NCBI GenBank assembly: GCA_963784995.1
Contig: CAWATZ010000002.1
Location: 62,001-126,000 of the forward strand
DNA from: CAWATZ01 sp963784995
GTDB taxonomy: Bacteria; Planctomycetota; Planctomycetia; Gemmatales; Gemmataceae
Length of the DNA stretch: 64,000 nucleotides
Reading direction: 5' to 3'
The position numbers and the translations under genes are program-made. Positions 40,040 to 48,705 of the stretch are shown here, piece by piece. Every line of letters begins with the position of its first letter. The first letter of the stretch is position 1. The notes under the pieces were generated by a model. That model saw only the letters and a program-made list of their open reading frames with translations, searched no databases and was not told the DNA's origin.

Positions 40040-41443
40040 TTACTTCTTGGCTGTGTGTTTCTTCGTCAAGCCGGACAGCTCCTCGCGCGCCCTGGCGAAT
40101 TTCGGATCGTCGATGAGGTTCTTCAGCTCGTGCGGATCGTTCTGGTGGTCGAACAGCATCGCCCCGGCGGCACCATAGTCCACGTAGCGGAAGCGCTCCG
40201 TCCGCACGGCGACGCCGACCGGCTTGTTCGGGTTGGGGCCGAACACACTGAACGCGGGATGCTGCCACTTCGCCTCGGGATCGTCCAGCAGCGGCTTGAG
40301 GCTGTGTCCTTCCAGCCCCTTTGGCATCGGCAGGCCACACAGTTCGACCAGGGTCGGGTAAATGTCCAGCGACTGGACAATTCGCGGCGACGCCTTGCCG
40401 TTCCCCCTGGCTTTGGGTGCCGCGATGATGAGCGGGACGCGGGTGCCGACCTCGAAGAGCGAGCCGTGCTTGGACCATTTGCCTTTCTCGCCCAGGTGGT
40501 AGCCGTGATCGCCCCAGAAAAGGATGATGGTGTTGTCCTGCAAGCCGAGCTTTTTCAGCTCCGCCAGCACCCGGCCCGCGTTCCAGTCCGCCCAGGAGAG
40601 GGAGGCCCAGTACGCCTGGATCATCTCGCGGGCCTCCTTCTCGGACGCCTCGCGCTTGATGAACAGGTCGCCGTTGGGCGTCAGACACGGCTTCGGAAAA
40701 CCTTCCGGCACTGTCGGAGTCGCGGCAAAGTCGGGCGGCAGCGAGATCTTGGCCGGGTCGTACAGGTCGAAGAATTGCTTCGGCGCCGTTGGCGGGCTAT
40801 GTGGTTTGGCAAGGCCGAAGGCCAGGAAGAATGGCTTGTCCTTGTTGGCCCGCAGCAGCTGGATGGCTCGATCGGTGTTCTTGTAGTCCGCATGCGACTC
40901 ACCGTCTCCTTCCAGCACGATCGCTCGATCGGACTGCTTGGCGTAGTTGGCGTTCGGTTTCTGGGGCGAGGTCGCGCCCTCGAACTGGCGCGGCTGGCCG
41001 CCTGCCGTCCAGGCGTCGGCGTCATCGATGCCGCCGTGGAAGATCTTGCCCGAACGCAGCGTCACGTAGCCGTTGGCCTTGAAGTGCCTGGGCAGCGAGA
41101 CAAAGTCCGGATGGGCCGCCCCGAACCAGACGTTGTTGGTCACCACCCCGGTCGTGGTCGGATGGCGTCCGGTCAGCAGCGACGTGCGCGAGGGATTGCA
41201 CAGAGGGTACTGGCAATAGGCCCGGTCAAAGCGCACGCCGGCCGCGGCCAGGGCGTCGATGCTGGGCGACTTGACCAGCTTGTGGCCGTAACAGCCGAGG
41301 TCCGGCCGCATGTCGTCGGACATGATGAACAGGACGTTGGGTTTGGCGGCAGGAGGTTTCACCGGCTCGACGGCCTGTGCCATCGGCCTGCCCCAGAGCA
41401 ACGCGATCAGGGCAAGCAAGAAGAGGGGCGGACTGGCTTTCAT
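40040..41443 (-). CDS. Secreted sulfatase (Cys type), first of a tandem pair
   Basis: 467 residues with a signal peptide (PPLFLLALIALLWGRPMAQA). The motif is CNPSR in YPLCNPSRTSLLTG; NVLFIMSDDMRPDLGCYG is the first metal-binding block, and GDHGYHLGEKGKW is near residue 340. It has the same length as its downstream neighbour and a similar domain layout, so the pair probably arose by duplication, with sequence now well diverged. The ATG at 41443 is close to the palindrome at 41484-41534, which lies in its leader. Confidence 0.93.
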   Translation of the reverse strand: MKASPPLFLLALIALLWGRPMAQAVEPVKPPAAKPNVLFIMSDDMRPDLGCYGHKLVKSPSIDALAAAGVRFDRAYCQYPLCNPSRTSLLTGRHPTTTGVVTNNVWFGAAHPDFVSLPRHFKANGYVTLRSGKIFHGGIDDADAWTAGGQPRQFEGATSPQKPNANYAKQSDRAIVLEGDGESHADYKNTDRAIQLLRANKDKPFFLAFGLAKPHSPPTAPKQFFDLYDPAKISLPPDFAATPTVPEGFPKPCLTPNGDLFIKREASEKEAREMIQAYWASLSWADWNAGRVLAELKKLGLQDNTIILFWGDHGYHLGEKGKWSKHGSLFEVGTRVPLIIAAPKARGNGKASPRIVQSLDIYPTLVELCGLPMPKGLEGHSLKPLLDDPEAKWQHPAFSVFGPNPNKPVGVAVRTERFRYVDYGAAGAMLFDHQNDPHELKNLIDDPKFARAREELSGLTKKHTAKK

Positions 41444-41483
41444 CGTTCGGTCCTCCTTGGTTGGGTTTCGACGTGGAACCTCC

Positions 41484-41534
41484 AGCCGCTTGCGGCTTAG
41501 CGGAACAACCGGGTGCGCTAAGCCGCAAGCGGCT
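41484..41534. repeat. Palindrome family D, copy 2 (19-bp arms)
   Basis: agccgcttgcggcttagcg (41484-41502) pairs perfectly with cgctaagccgcaagcggct (41516-41534). It is the same core as 23963-24030. It sits between the divergent sulfatase and PVC dehydrogenase genes. Confidence 0.94.
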
Positions 41535-41646
41535 CAAGGAATGGACGCTCCGCTCATCCTATGAACTTTCCAGGCGCGGAATTGTTCCACGTCCCGCCAT
41601 CCGTTACAGTAATAACCAACCGCCTTCTACCCTCCGGAGTTCCGCC

Positions 41647-44565
41647 GTGCCTGCCTTTTTTTCCTGGACCGTCCTCGGCTGCCTGTTGTTGAGCGCCGCT
41701 CCCTCCCTGGCCCAGACGCCGACCGTGCTGGACGACCGCCTGGTCCTCGAGCTGGTCGCCAGCGCGCCCGACATCGTGACGCCCACCGGCCTGGCCGTGG
41801 ACGAACAGGGCCGGCTCTGGGTGCTGGAAAATCACACCCACCAGCGGCCGGCCAGCTACAAGGGCCCGGCCAGCGACCGCATTCGGGTCTTCTCGGATTT
41901 CGACGGGTCCGGCAAGGCCCGGCAAATCACCACCTTCGCCGACGGTTTCAAGGACTCGATGGGCATTGCCCTGGGCAAGGATGGAGCGGTCTACCTGGCC
42001 ATGCGCTCGCGGATCATCCTGCTGCGCGGCAAGGATGGCAAGGTCGAACAGCAGACGCTGCTCCGGCTCGAAACCGCCGGCAACTATCCTCACAACGGGC
42101 TGTGCGGCTTCGCCTTCGATGGCATGGGCACGATGTATTTCGGCATGGGCGAGAACCTGGGGGCCGCGTACAAGCTGATCGGCTCGGACGGCACCACACT
42201 CGAAGGAGGCGGCGAGGGCGGCAACATGTTCTCCTGTCGTGCTGACGGCAGCAAGCTGACCCGCGTGGCCACCGGGTTCTGGAACCCGTTCCATCACTGT
42301 TTCGACGCCTTTGGCCGGCTGTTCGTGGTGGACAACGATCCCGATTCGCGCGGTCCGTGCCGGCTGCTGCACGTCGTTGCCGGCGGCGATTACGGTTACC
42401 GCTTTCGCTACGGCCGCAAGGGCACGCACCCCTTCCAGGCCTGGAACGGCGAGTTGCCCGGCACCCTGGGCATGGTCGCGGGCACCGGCGAGGCCCCCAG
42501 CGGCATCGTCGCCTACGAATCCACCGGGCTGCCGGCCGACTACCGGGGTAGCCTCCTCGTCACGTCCTGGGGCGATCACGTCATCGAACAATTTCAGCTG
42601 ACCCTCAGCGGAGCGTCCTTCCGAGCCAAAACGAAGACGCTGGTGCGCGGCGGCGAAAACTTCCGGCCGGTCGGGATCGCAGTTGGGCCCGATGGAGCGG
42701 TGTACCTGAGCGACTGGGTGGACAAGTCCTACCCGGTCCACGGCAAGGGCCGGCTGTGGCGGCTTCGCTCCCGCAAACCTGCCGAGGACGATGGGCTGCG
42801 TCCGGGCAAGGTCGCCGGGCTGGACGTGCCCCGGCTCGGTCTGCTGCTGGGCCATCCGAAACAGGAGATTCGCGCTGCAGCCACGGAAGCCCTGGCGAGG
42901 AAGGGAACCGCGAGCAAGGGAACGCTGGCCGCCGTCCTGTGGAGGAAGGACGAAACCCGGGCGAAACTGCACGCTTTGTGGGCTGCGGCGCGGCTGGGGG
43001 ACGCGGGGGCAGACCTGGTCGAGATGGCCCTGAGTGCAGCCGAGCCGGAGGTCCGTGCCGAGGCGGTGCGTCTGCTGCCCGCGAAGTCCGAGGCCCGGCG
43101 GCGAGAACGTGCCTTGAAAGATCCGGCCGCGCCAGTGCGGATGCAGGCGGTGCTTCAACTGCGTCAGCCGGCCGCGCTCGGGGAGATTGTGCCGGTGCTG
43201 GCGGATCCGGATCCGTTCCTGGTGAGCGCGGCCGTCCACGCTTTGGGTCAGCCGGGCAAGACCGATTTGCTCTTGCCGCACGTCGAAGCCGCCGACCCCC
43301 GGTTGCGTATCGGTGTGCTGCTGGCGCTGCGGCGGACAGGCGACGAGCAGGGTCGGAAGGCCCTTGGCACATTCCTCAAGGACAGGGACCCGGCCGTTCG
43401 CCGGGCGGCGATCCAGTGGGTCGCGGAAGAGAAGCGGAAGGAGTGGGCCCCCCAGCTGAACGCCTCGGCCACGGCCACGCCGGTCACGCGGGATCTGTTC
43501 CAGGCGCTGCTGGCTGCCAACCATCTGCTGTCCGGCGGCAAACCGGAAGCGGACCCCGTCGATGAGAAGTTCCTCGTTCGCACCGTGCAGGACCGGACGC
43601 AGCCGGCCCCCTTCCGGCTCCTGGCGCTGCAACTGCTCCGGCCCGATCATCCCGCGTTGTCGGCCGGGAACCTGGGCAACCTTCTGGAGGACAGGGACGC
43701 GGGCTTGCGGTGCGAAGCAGTCCGCACCCTGACCCTGCGTGCCGACAAGGCGTCGCAGGACCTTCTGCTCCAGTTCGCTGCCGACGCCCGGCGGCCATCG
43801 GCCCCTCGGGCTGACGCGGTGGCCGGGCTTGCTCGCCGGGCCAGCTCGCCCGAGGTGCGGCGATTGCTGCTCTCGCTGCTGGACCAGCCGGCCTTGCGGC
43901 GTGACAGCTTACGCTCCTTGCGCAGCATTGCGGCTGAACAGGACGTTCAGAGCAGTTTGCTTTCCTGGTGGGACAAGGTAACTCTGTCCGAGGAAGAGCG
44001 GCCGGAGCTGGCCGGCCAGCTGTTGCTGGCCCTGAAAGGGAGCCAGACGGCGGAGGTCGAGAAACGCCGTCCGGAGCTGGTGAAACAGGCCAGGCCTCGG
44101 CCGAAAGACGAAGCGGCCTGGCGTCAGTTCCTGACCGCTGGTGGCGACGCGGGCGCGGGGGAGCGCCTCTTCTTTCACGCCCAGGGGCCGCGTTGCTCCG
44201 TCTGTCATCAGGTGGACGGCAGGGGCGGCAAGATGGGACCGGACCTGTCGATCATTGGCCGGGCCTTGACCCGGCAGCGGCTGATCGAATCGATCCTGAC
44301 GCCGAGCAAGGAGATCGCCCCGACGTTCGTGGCCTGGGCGGTCACCACCCGCGACGGCAAAACGCACACCGGCATCGTCGCGGAGGAAGGGCCGCACAGT
44401 ACGGTAACGCTGGCGGATGCCGAGGGCAAGCTCACGGTCCTCAAACGCCAGGACATCGAGGAGCGCGTCGCTCTGCCAACGTCGATCATGCCGGACAAGC
44501 TCCACGAGCAGATGACGCCGCGGGAGTTCCTGGACCTGATTGCCTATCTGAGCGAGCGGAAGTGA
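41647..44565 (+). CDS. PVC-type membrane dehydrogenase/HEAT/heme-binding protein
   Basis: 972 residues with a signal peptide (VLGCLLLSAAPSLAQT). Residues about 30-370 form a sorbosone dehydrogenase-like propeller (TPTGLAVDEQGRLWVLENHT; YPHNGLCGFAFDGMGTMYFG). Next come HEAT-like repeats (about 390-800), and a C-terminal heme domain with CSVCHQ (CxxCH) followed by MGPDLSIIGRALTRQRLIESI. This matches the planctomycete/verrucomicrobial combination TIGR02604/TIGR02603. It probably oxidises sugars or alcohols and passes electrons to a c-type heme in the periplasm. The GTG at 41647, after ccggag, gives a signal peptide; longer starts do not. Confidence 0.9.
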   Translation: MPAFFSWTVLGCLLLSAAPSLAQTPTVLDDRLVLELVASAPDIVTPTGLAVDEQGRLWVLENHTHQRPASYKGPASDRIRVFSDFDGSGKARQITTFADGFKDSMGIALGKDGAVYLAMRSRIILLRGKDGKVEQQTLLRLETAGNYPHNGLCGFAFDGMGTMYFGMGENLGAAYKLIGSDGTTLEGGGEGGNMFSCRADGSKLTRVATGFWNPFHHCFDAFGRLFVVDNDPDSRGPCRLLHVVAGGDYGYRFRYGRKGTHPFQAWNGELPGTLGMVAGTGEAPSGIVAYESTGLPADYRGSLLVTSWGDHVIEQFQLTLSGASFRAKTKTLVRGGENFRPVGIAVGPDGAVYLSDWVDKSYPVHGKGRLWRLRSRKPAEDDGLRPGKVAGLDVPRLGLLLGHPKQEIRAAATEALARKGTASKGTLAAVLWRKDETRAKLHALWAAARLGDAGADLVEMALSAAEPEVRAEAVRLLPAKSEARRRERALKDPAAPVRMQAVLQLRQPAALGEIVPVLADPDPFLVSAAVHALGQPGKTDLLLPHVEAADPRLRIGVLLALRRTGDEQGRKALGTFLKDRDPAVRRAAIQWVAEEKRKEWAPQLNASATATPVTRDLFQALLAANHLLSGGKPEADPVDEKFLVRTVQDRTQPAPFRLLALQLLRPDHPALSAGNLGNLLEDRDAGLRCEAVRTLTLRADKASQDLLLQFAADARRPSAPRADAVAGLARRASSPEVRRLLLSLLDQPALRRDSLRSLRSIAAEQDVQSSLLSWWDKVTLSEEERPELAGQLLLALKGSQTAEVEKRRPELVKQARPRPKDEAAWRQFLTAGGDAGAGERLFFHAQGPRCSVCHQVDGRGGKMGPDLSIIGRALTRQRLIESILTPSKEIAPTFVAWAVTTRDGKTHTGIVAEEGPHSTVTLADAEGKLTVLKRQDIEERVALPTSIMPDKLHEQMTPREFLDLIAYLSERK

Positions 44566-44703
44566 CGAGAAGCCGGCCGTGATGGCGGCCCCGAGAAGGG
44601 CGGATGCCGGACCTGAGTGGTGTCGCAGGGTGTTGCCCAGGACGTGAGCCGAAGGTACGATGAGTTGCACGGCTTACACAGACAATTCCGAAGGAGCGAT
44701 CCC

Positions 44704-44940
44704 ATGGAGCGAGATACGTTCGACAATACGATGCGAGCCTTGAAACACCGGAGGCCGTTCAACCCGTTCACGGTGGTGATGGTAAACGGCGACCGGCTGG
44801 AAGTGGATTACCCGGACGCGCTGGCGATCCGAGAGGGGGTAGCGTTGTTCGTTGGTCCAGGGCGCGTGCCAGTGATCTTCGACCATGAGGGCGTCAGTCA
44901 GGTGATTGGAGACCTGGCCGGACAATCTTCGGCAGGATGA
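44704..44940 (+). CDS. Small conserved hypothetical protein (78 aa)
   Basis: It starts at ATG 44704 (MERDTFDNTMRALKHRRPFN) with aaggag eight nt upstream. It contains HRRPFNPFTVVMVNGDRLEV and FVGPGRVPVIFDHEGVSQV, predicted all-beta after a short helix. I recognise it as a type of small protein frequent in Gemmata-like genomes, with no assigned function. It follows the PVC dehydrogenase by 138 nt on the same strand. Confidence 0.7.
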   Translation: MERDTFDNTMRALKHRRPFNPFTVVMVNGDRLEVDYPDALAIREGVALFVGPGRVPVIFDHEGVSQVIGDLAGQSSAG

Positions 44941-45030
44941 GGGGAATGGAGGAACAGAGCGTTTCTGGTCCAGAGCAGGCAGCAGAGACGCGCCGCTGAG
45001 CCGGGCTGCTCTGCTGCCTTTGTGCCGGTG

Positions 45031-45273
45031 TCACGGCCCGGTCTGCTGGGAATTGTTCTGGGTGGCGTTCTGAATGGTGCTGGCCGCGTTCTCCGCGACC
45101 TTTTTCGTCTGCTGGCCAAAGTAGTTGACGGCGGAGAGGACCACGACCAGGATCAGCGACAGCATGAACAGATATTCCATGGCCGTCGCTCCGCGACGGG
45201 CCCGGGAACGGCGCCGCCGAGCCGGGGCTGGGCGCGACTGGTCAACCGGAAGGGGAAAGGACGTGCGTGGCAT
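45031..45273 (-). CDS. Flp/Fap-type class III prepilin
   Basis: An 80-residue protein with a basic leader ending RRRSRARRGATAMEYLFM, where G-A-T-A-M-E has the prepilin-peptidase cut before T/A and Glu5. A hydrophobic segment follows (MLSLILVVVLSAVNYFG), and then a Gln/Asn-rich tail. This is the layout of Flp pilins. The ATG at 45273 (MPRTSFPLP) was chosen. No tad genes are nearby, so the assembly system must be elsewhere. Confidence 0.83.
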   Translation of the reverse strand: MPRTSFPLPVDQSRPAPARRRRSRARRGATAMEYLFMLSLILVVVLSAVNYFGQQTKKVAENAASTIQNATQNNSQQTGP

Positions 45274-45299
45274 GATGGCCGATCCTGAGCTGAGGGGAA

Positions 45300-45767
45300 T
45301 CAAGCGGAAGTACGTTGGTTGCTGTCCTCGGCCTTCGGATCATTGGGTTTCAGCACGGGCACGCCGCGCCGCTGCAAGGCCTCCAGCATGGCGTTGAAAT
45401 CGTCCCGCAGCTCCAGCAGGTAATCGCTCTCGCGCAGCTTGATCGGCCGGACCAGCTCGCCCCGGGCCATCTCTTGCAGGGTGCGGCGAAAGCGCACCAG
45501 CGGACCAACCAGCCGATGCGAAAACCGAATCGCGTCCCAGATCACTACCCCCACCAGGAGCGTCAGGCAGATGACCACGGGCAGATAATTCCCCAGCATG
45601 CGGACAAACTGTTCCGCGGGGTTGCCTGGCCCTTCTTGCCACAGGCGCCAGGCAAACAGGAAGTTGATCAGGACCACCAGGAACAACACCAGGTAGGAGG
45701 CAATTCGCAGGGTCAGCCTCGTTTGAAACCGATCAATCCAGATCCGTTTGCGTTCATCGTGCGGCAC
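45300..45767 (-). CDS. Two-helix membrane protein with a HAMP-like domain
   Basis: 155 residues: a charged N-terminus, helix 1 (IASYLVLFLVVLINFLFAW), a short periplasmic loop, helix 2 (YLPVVICLTLLVGVVIWDAI), then a HAMP-like segment (SHRLVGPLVRFRRTLQEMAR, RPIKLRESDYLLELRDDFNA). It has no kinase, methyl-accepting or cyclase output domain. Such orphan HAMP proteins may pair with other sensors. The stop is 26 nt from the pilin start on the same strand. Confidence 0.8.
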   Translation of the reverse strand: MPHDERKRIWIDRFQTRLTLRIASYLVLFLVVLINFLFAWRLWQEGPGNPAEQFVRMLGNYLPVVICLTLLVGVVIWDAIRFSHRLVGPLVRFRRTLQEMARGELVRPIKLRESDYLLELRDDFNAMLEALQRRGVPVLKPNDPKAEDSNQRTSA

Positions 45768-45903
45768 GGCAAAGCACCCTCTTCCTGTCCTCGATGGAGC
45801 AAGATTTCAGCAAGGGCAGTCCTGGGCTGCGGACGGAGGAGACAATTCCATCAAAACATAGAACGCGATTGCCAGGGAAGCAAATGGGGGCGGTCGGTTT
45901 CTG

Positions 45904-46683
45904 TCAAGGCATGGCCCAGACTCGTTTCAGCCACGGCACCGTCTCGCGCAACGGCCTGGCGAACTTGCCGGTCTGGTAATGGCCGACGCCGTTGACGACC
46001 TTCAGCTCCACGCTGCCGCCGCGACCCTTCAGGTCCGTGACGTACTTTTCCGTCGCCGCCAGCGGCATGACCTCGTCGTTGCTGGAGTGGATCACGTACA
46101 GCGGAATGGACCAGCTCACGGGAACGCCGGTCGGTTCGCCGGAGATGGGAATGGCGGCCTTGAACAGCTCCTGGTGCCGGCCGGCCAGGAACCAGGTCCC
46201 CTGGCCGCCCATGCTGAATCCAGTGAGCAGCACCTTCTTCGGATCGACGGCGTAGCTTTTCATCACGCAGCGCGTCAGCCAGAGGACCGCCTTCTCGTTG
46301 GCGGTCGTGGTCCAGTTGCCGCCGTCCAGGGCGTCCGGGGCGACCGCGATGGCGCCCAGCGACTCGAAAGCCGGCTTGATCAGGCTGTCGATCATGCCCC
46401 GGCCAAAGAACGGCTTCACCTCGCCGCTGTAGTGCAGAGCCACAACAAGCGGCCGGGGCGTGGTGCCGTCGTAACCGTGCGGCACCAAAATCGTATAGCG
46501 GAGGGGTTTCCCCGGAAGCATGAGGGCCGTTTCCTCATACACCCCGGGACTTCGCACCGAGAGTGTGGCCAGCTCCGGCACGGCCAGGTTGACCTCCGTG
46601 GCGGTTGGCTCCTCTTTCTGGCATCCCGCAAGGAGGACAAAGCAAAACAGGAGGAATCCGAGAGCAGGCAGGGGGCGCTTCAT
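45904..46683 (-). CDS. Lipoprotein alpha/beta hydrolase (esterase-like)
   Basis: 259 residues. The signal sequence ends LLAGCQKE, a lipobox with Cys20, so it is a predicted lipoprotein. The mature part resembles the feruloyl/poly(3-hydroxybutyrate) esterase branch: YTILVPHGYDGTTPRPLVVA, nucleophile elbow GFSMGG (Ser), IHSSNDEVMP (Asp), and NGVGHYQTG (His). The ATG at 46683 was chosen because it gives the signal peptide. The substrate is unknown. Confidence 0.85.
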   Translation of the reverse strand: MKRPLPALGFLLFCFVLLAGCQKEEPTATEVNLAVPELATLSVRSPGVYEETALMLPGKPLRYTILVPHGYDGTTPRPLVVALHYSGEVKPFFGRGMIDSLIKPAFESLGAIAVAPDALDGGNWTTTANEKAVLWLTRCVMKSYAVDPKKVLLTGFSMGGQGTWFLAGRHQELFKAAIPISGEPTGVPVSWSIPLYVIHSSNDEVMPLAATEKYVTDLKGRGGSVELKVVNGVGHYQTGKFARPLRETVPWLKRVWAMP

Positions 46684-47430
46684 GGCAGGAACTCCTTTCC
46701 GGGCAGCCAGCGTGCAACCATGCAAACGATTCCCGGGCAATTGTTCCGGCTCGGCCCGGTTCCGTCAAGAGGAGGACGAAACCCGCCTGGGCCGTCCGTG
46801 ACCCCCCGAAGCGTTGAGGTGGGGGACTGGCAGGGCGTGCCGTTCTGTTCTGACCGTCACGCAGTATGGGGAGGCGACCTCGAGATCCCACCGGTGAGAC
46901 CGCCACACCGCCAACCGCGCTTTAGCTTGGCGGTGTCGCCAGGAGAAGCCCCGGCGTGACTGTGCTTGCCCCAGCGATGACAAAAAAGCGACACCGCCAC
47001 CACGCCAGCAGCACACGCCTTCGCTTTCTGTCCTCTCTTGGCCTTTACCCCCAATTCCGTCACGGTCAGGTACTCTTCGCTGGAGCTGTGCGGCGGCAGC
47101 CTGGCCGAGGTTGACTGCTGCTCAGATACCCGGACCGCTGAACGCGGTGTGTCGGACCTCAGCACGTTGAGGACTTCGGCTTGCGCGTCGGTCGAGTGGA
47201 CCGGAGCAGGCAAGGCTGACATCTCGGTACGGTACGCTCGCCGTTGATCGTCTGCGCCTTGATGTTCACCGTGCCGATTGCTGCAGCGATTGACGTTCGG
47301 GCTGACGATTGGCCTCAATGGCGTGGCCCAAACCGCGACGGCGTATGCGGCGAACCAACCTCCCCGACCAAAGCGTATGTCCACCAGTATGTTCAACCAG
47401 GCATTGTGCATCCGGTCCGTTGCGAAAAAG
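46684..47430. other. 747-nt gap with a propeller fragment
   Basis: No intact gene. A short plus-strand PQQ-propeller N-terminus lies at 47262-47360. The sequence near 47120-47160 (ccgctgaacgcggtgtgtcg) closely resembles the one at 32871-32895, suggesting the same dispersed fragment. Confidence 0.6.
47262..47360 (+). pseudogene. Truncated N-terminus of a PQQ beta-propeller protein
   Basis: It reads MFTVPIAAAIDVRADDWPQW and then RGPNRDGVCGE, the signal peptide and first conserved WPQWRGPNRDG block of planctomycete propeller proteins. Similarity stops after about 33 codons. The next gene is a propeller on the opposite strand. Confidence 0.65.
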
Positions 47431-48639
47431 TCAGGGCTTCCCGATCTTCCAAAAGTGCCTATCGCTGCGCAAGTAGAGTGCTCCATCGGTCGCCGCGGGT
47501 GTACAGAGAATGGTCTCCTCGAACGGGCAGCGATTGACGAGCACGGGGTCCTTTTCGGCGGGCCGCACGACGTGAACGATGCCGTCCTCGCTGACGCAGA
47601 AAAGCAAACCGCCCGCGGCCACGAGCGAGGAGCTGAAGTTGCCCTTGAGCCGAAGCTGACTGAGCACCTCGCCCGTCTTTAACTCGCCCACCGCCAGGAT
47701 CGAGCCCCTGAGTACGCAGATCTTCCCGTCAACAACCACCGGACTCGCCGTCGTGGGGTTAAGCCTTGTTTGTTCCCAGAGGAGCTTTGGCGGCGACGCG
47801 TCGGCATGCAACTCGTAGGCGCACAGCTTCTCCTCACCTGGAACGAGCAGCGTTGTGCCGGCAACCACACTCGAGGCGATGGCGTGCCACTTGCGTTCGA
47901 TCTTCCACACTTCCTTCCCGGTGAGCGGTTCGCAAGCGCTGAGCTTGTTGTACCCCTGGAGCAAGGCGAGCCGGTGGTCCCGAGACTTACCGGGAATCGC
48001 AATCGGCGATGACCAGTTCAGCTCGCGTGGGCGATCCTGTCGCCAGCGGTTCTTTCCCGTGACGAGATCGATGCCCGCGGCGAACGACGCATTCTGGTTC
48101 TCACAATGAACGATGACCGTCGAACTGATGATCAGCGGCGAGGACGCCAACCCCCTTCCGTCGGTCGCGCCGGGGTTCTCGTCGTGAAGCGAGCGTAGCC
48201 ACTGCAGGTTCCCGTCCAGGTCCACACAGATCAGATCATTGGAGCCGAAGAGGGCGACCAGATACTTGCCGTCGCTTGCCGGAGTCGGGGCGGCCATGCA
48301 CGTCTTGGGGTGCGAGTCTGTGGGGCCTGTCGCCCACACCGTCCGTTGCCAAAGCTTTTTCCCGGTTTTCGCATCGTAGGCCAGTACGTGCAGGTGGTTC
48401 TGCTTCTGGCCGCTCGAGGCCGTCAGGAAGGCGCGATTCCCGACCAGCACGGGGCTCGACAGCCCGCGACCGGGTAGATCGGCTTGCCAGGCGAGATGTT
48501 GTTTCGGCCCAAACGGCAGCGGCACCGCGTCACCCGAACCGACCCCCGTGGAGTCCGAGCCCCGAAAATGCGTCCAGTCCGCGGCCAGAGAGTTCACGAG
48601 AATCGCAGTCACGCCGGCGGCACAAAGGAATCGATGCAT
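47431..48639 (-). CDS. Secreted PQQ-type beta-propeller protein
   Basis: 402 residues with a short signal peptide (FLCAAGVTAILVNSLAADW) and the conserved opening WTHFRGSDSTGVG. Repeats of the type HVLAYDAKTGKKLWQRTVW, AAGIDLVTGKNRWRQDRP and CEPLTGKEVWKIERKW indicate a PQQ_2/BamB-like propeller. There is no catalytic PQQ site, so it is probably a binding or scaffold protein in the periplasm. It lies 66 nt downstream of the HEAT-like gene in a minus-strand operon. Confidence 0.85.
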   Translation of the reverse strand: MHRFLCAAGVTAILVNSLAADWTHFRGSDSTGVGSGDAVPLPFGPKQHLAWQADLPGRGLSSPVLVGNRAFLTASSGQKQNHLHVLAYDAKTGKKLWQRTVWATGPTDSHPKTCMAAPTPASDGKYLVALFGSNDLICVDLDGNLQWLRSLHDENPGATDGRGLASSPLIISSTVIVHCENQNASFAAGIDLVTGKNRWRQDRPRELNWSSPIAIPGKSRDHRLALLQGYNKLSACEPLTGKEVWKIERKWHAIASSVVAGTTLLVPGEEKLCAYELHADASPPKLLWEQTRLNPTTASPVVVDGKICVLRGSILAVGELKTGEVLSQLRLKGNFSSSLVAAGGLLFCVSEDGIVHVVRPAEKDPVLVNRCPFEETILCTPAATDGALYLRSDRHFWKIGKP

Positions 48640-48657
48640 GGGTATCCTCGAATTCTT

Positions 48658-48686
48658 CTCCCCTCTCCCCAGCGGGGAGAGGGGAG
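48658..48686. repeat. Palindrome ctcccctctcccc (13-bp arms)
   Basis: ctcccctctcccc / ggggagaggggag with a 3-nt loop, in the 66-nt gap between the HEAT-like and propeller genes. Confidence 0.9.
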
Positions 48687-48705
48687 ATTTATTGCTGCCG
48701 CTCGC

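Noticed and set aside
41554..43650. 698-codon minus-strand frame opposite the PVC dehydrogenase
   Set aside because: Antisense shadow of a well-supported gene with strong GC codon bias; Gln/Arg/His-rich with no family.
46857..47486. 209-codon minus-strand reading frame in the gap at 46.7-47.4 kb
   Set aside because: No recognisable domain, and it overlaps the PQQ fragment and the 3' end of the propeller gene.
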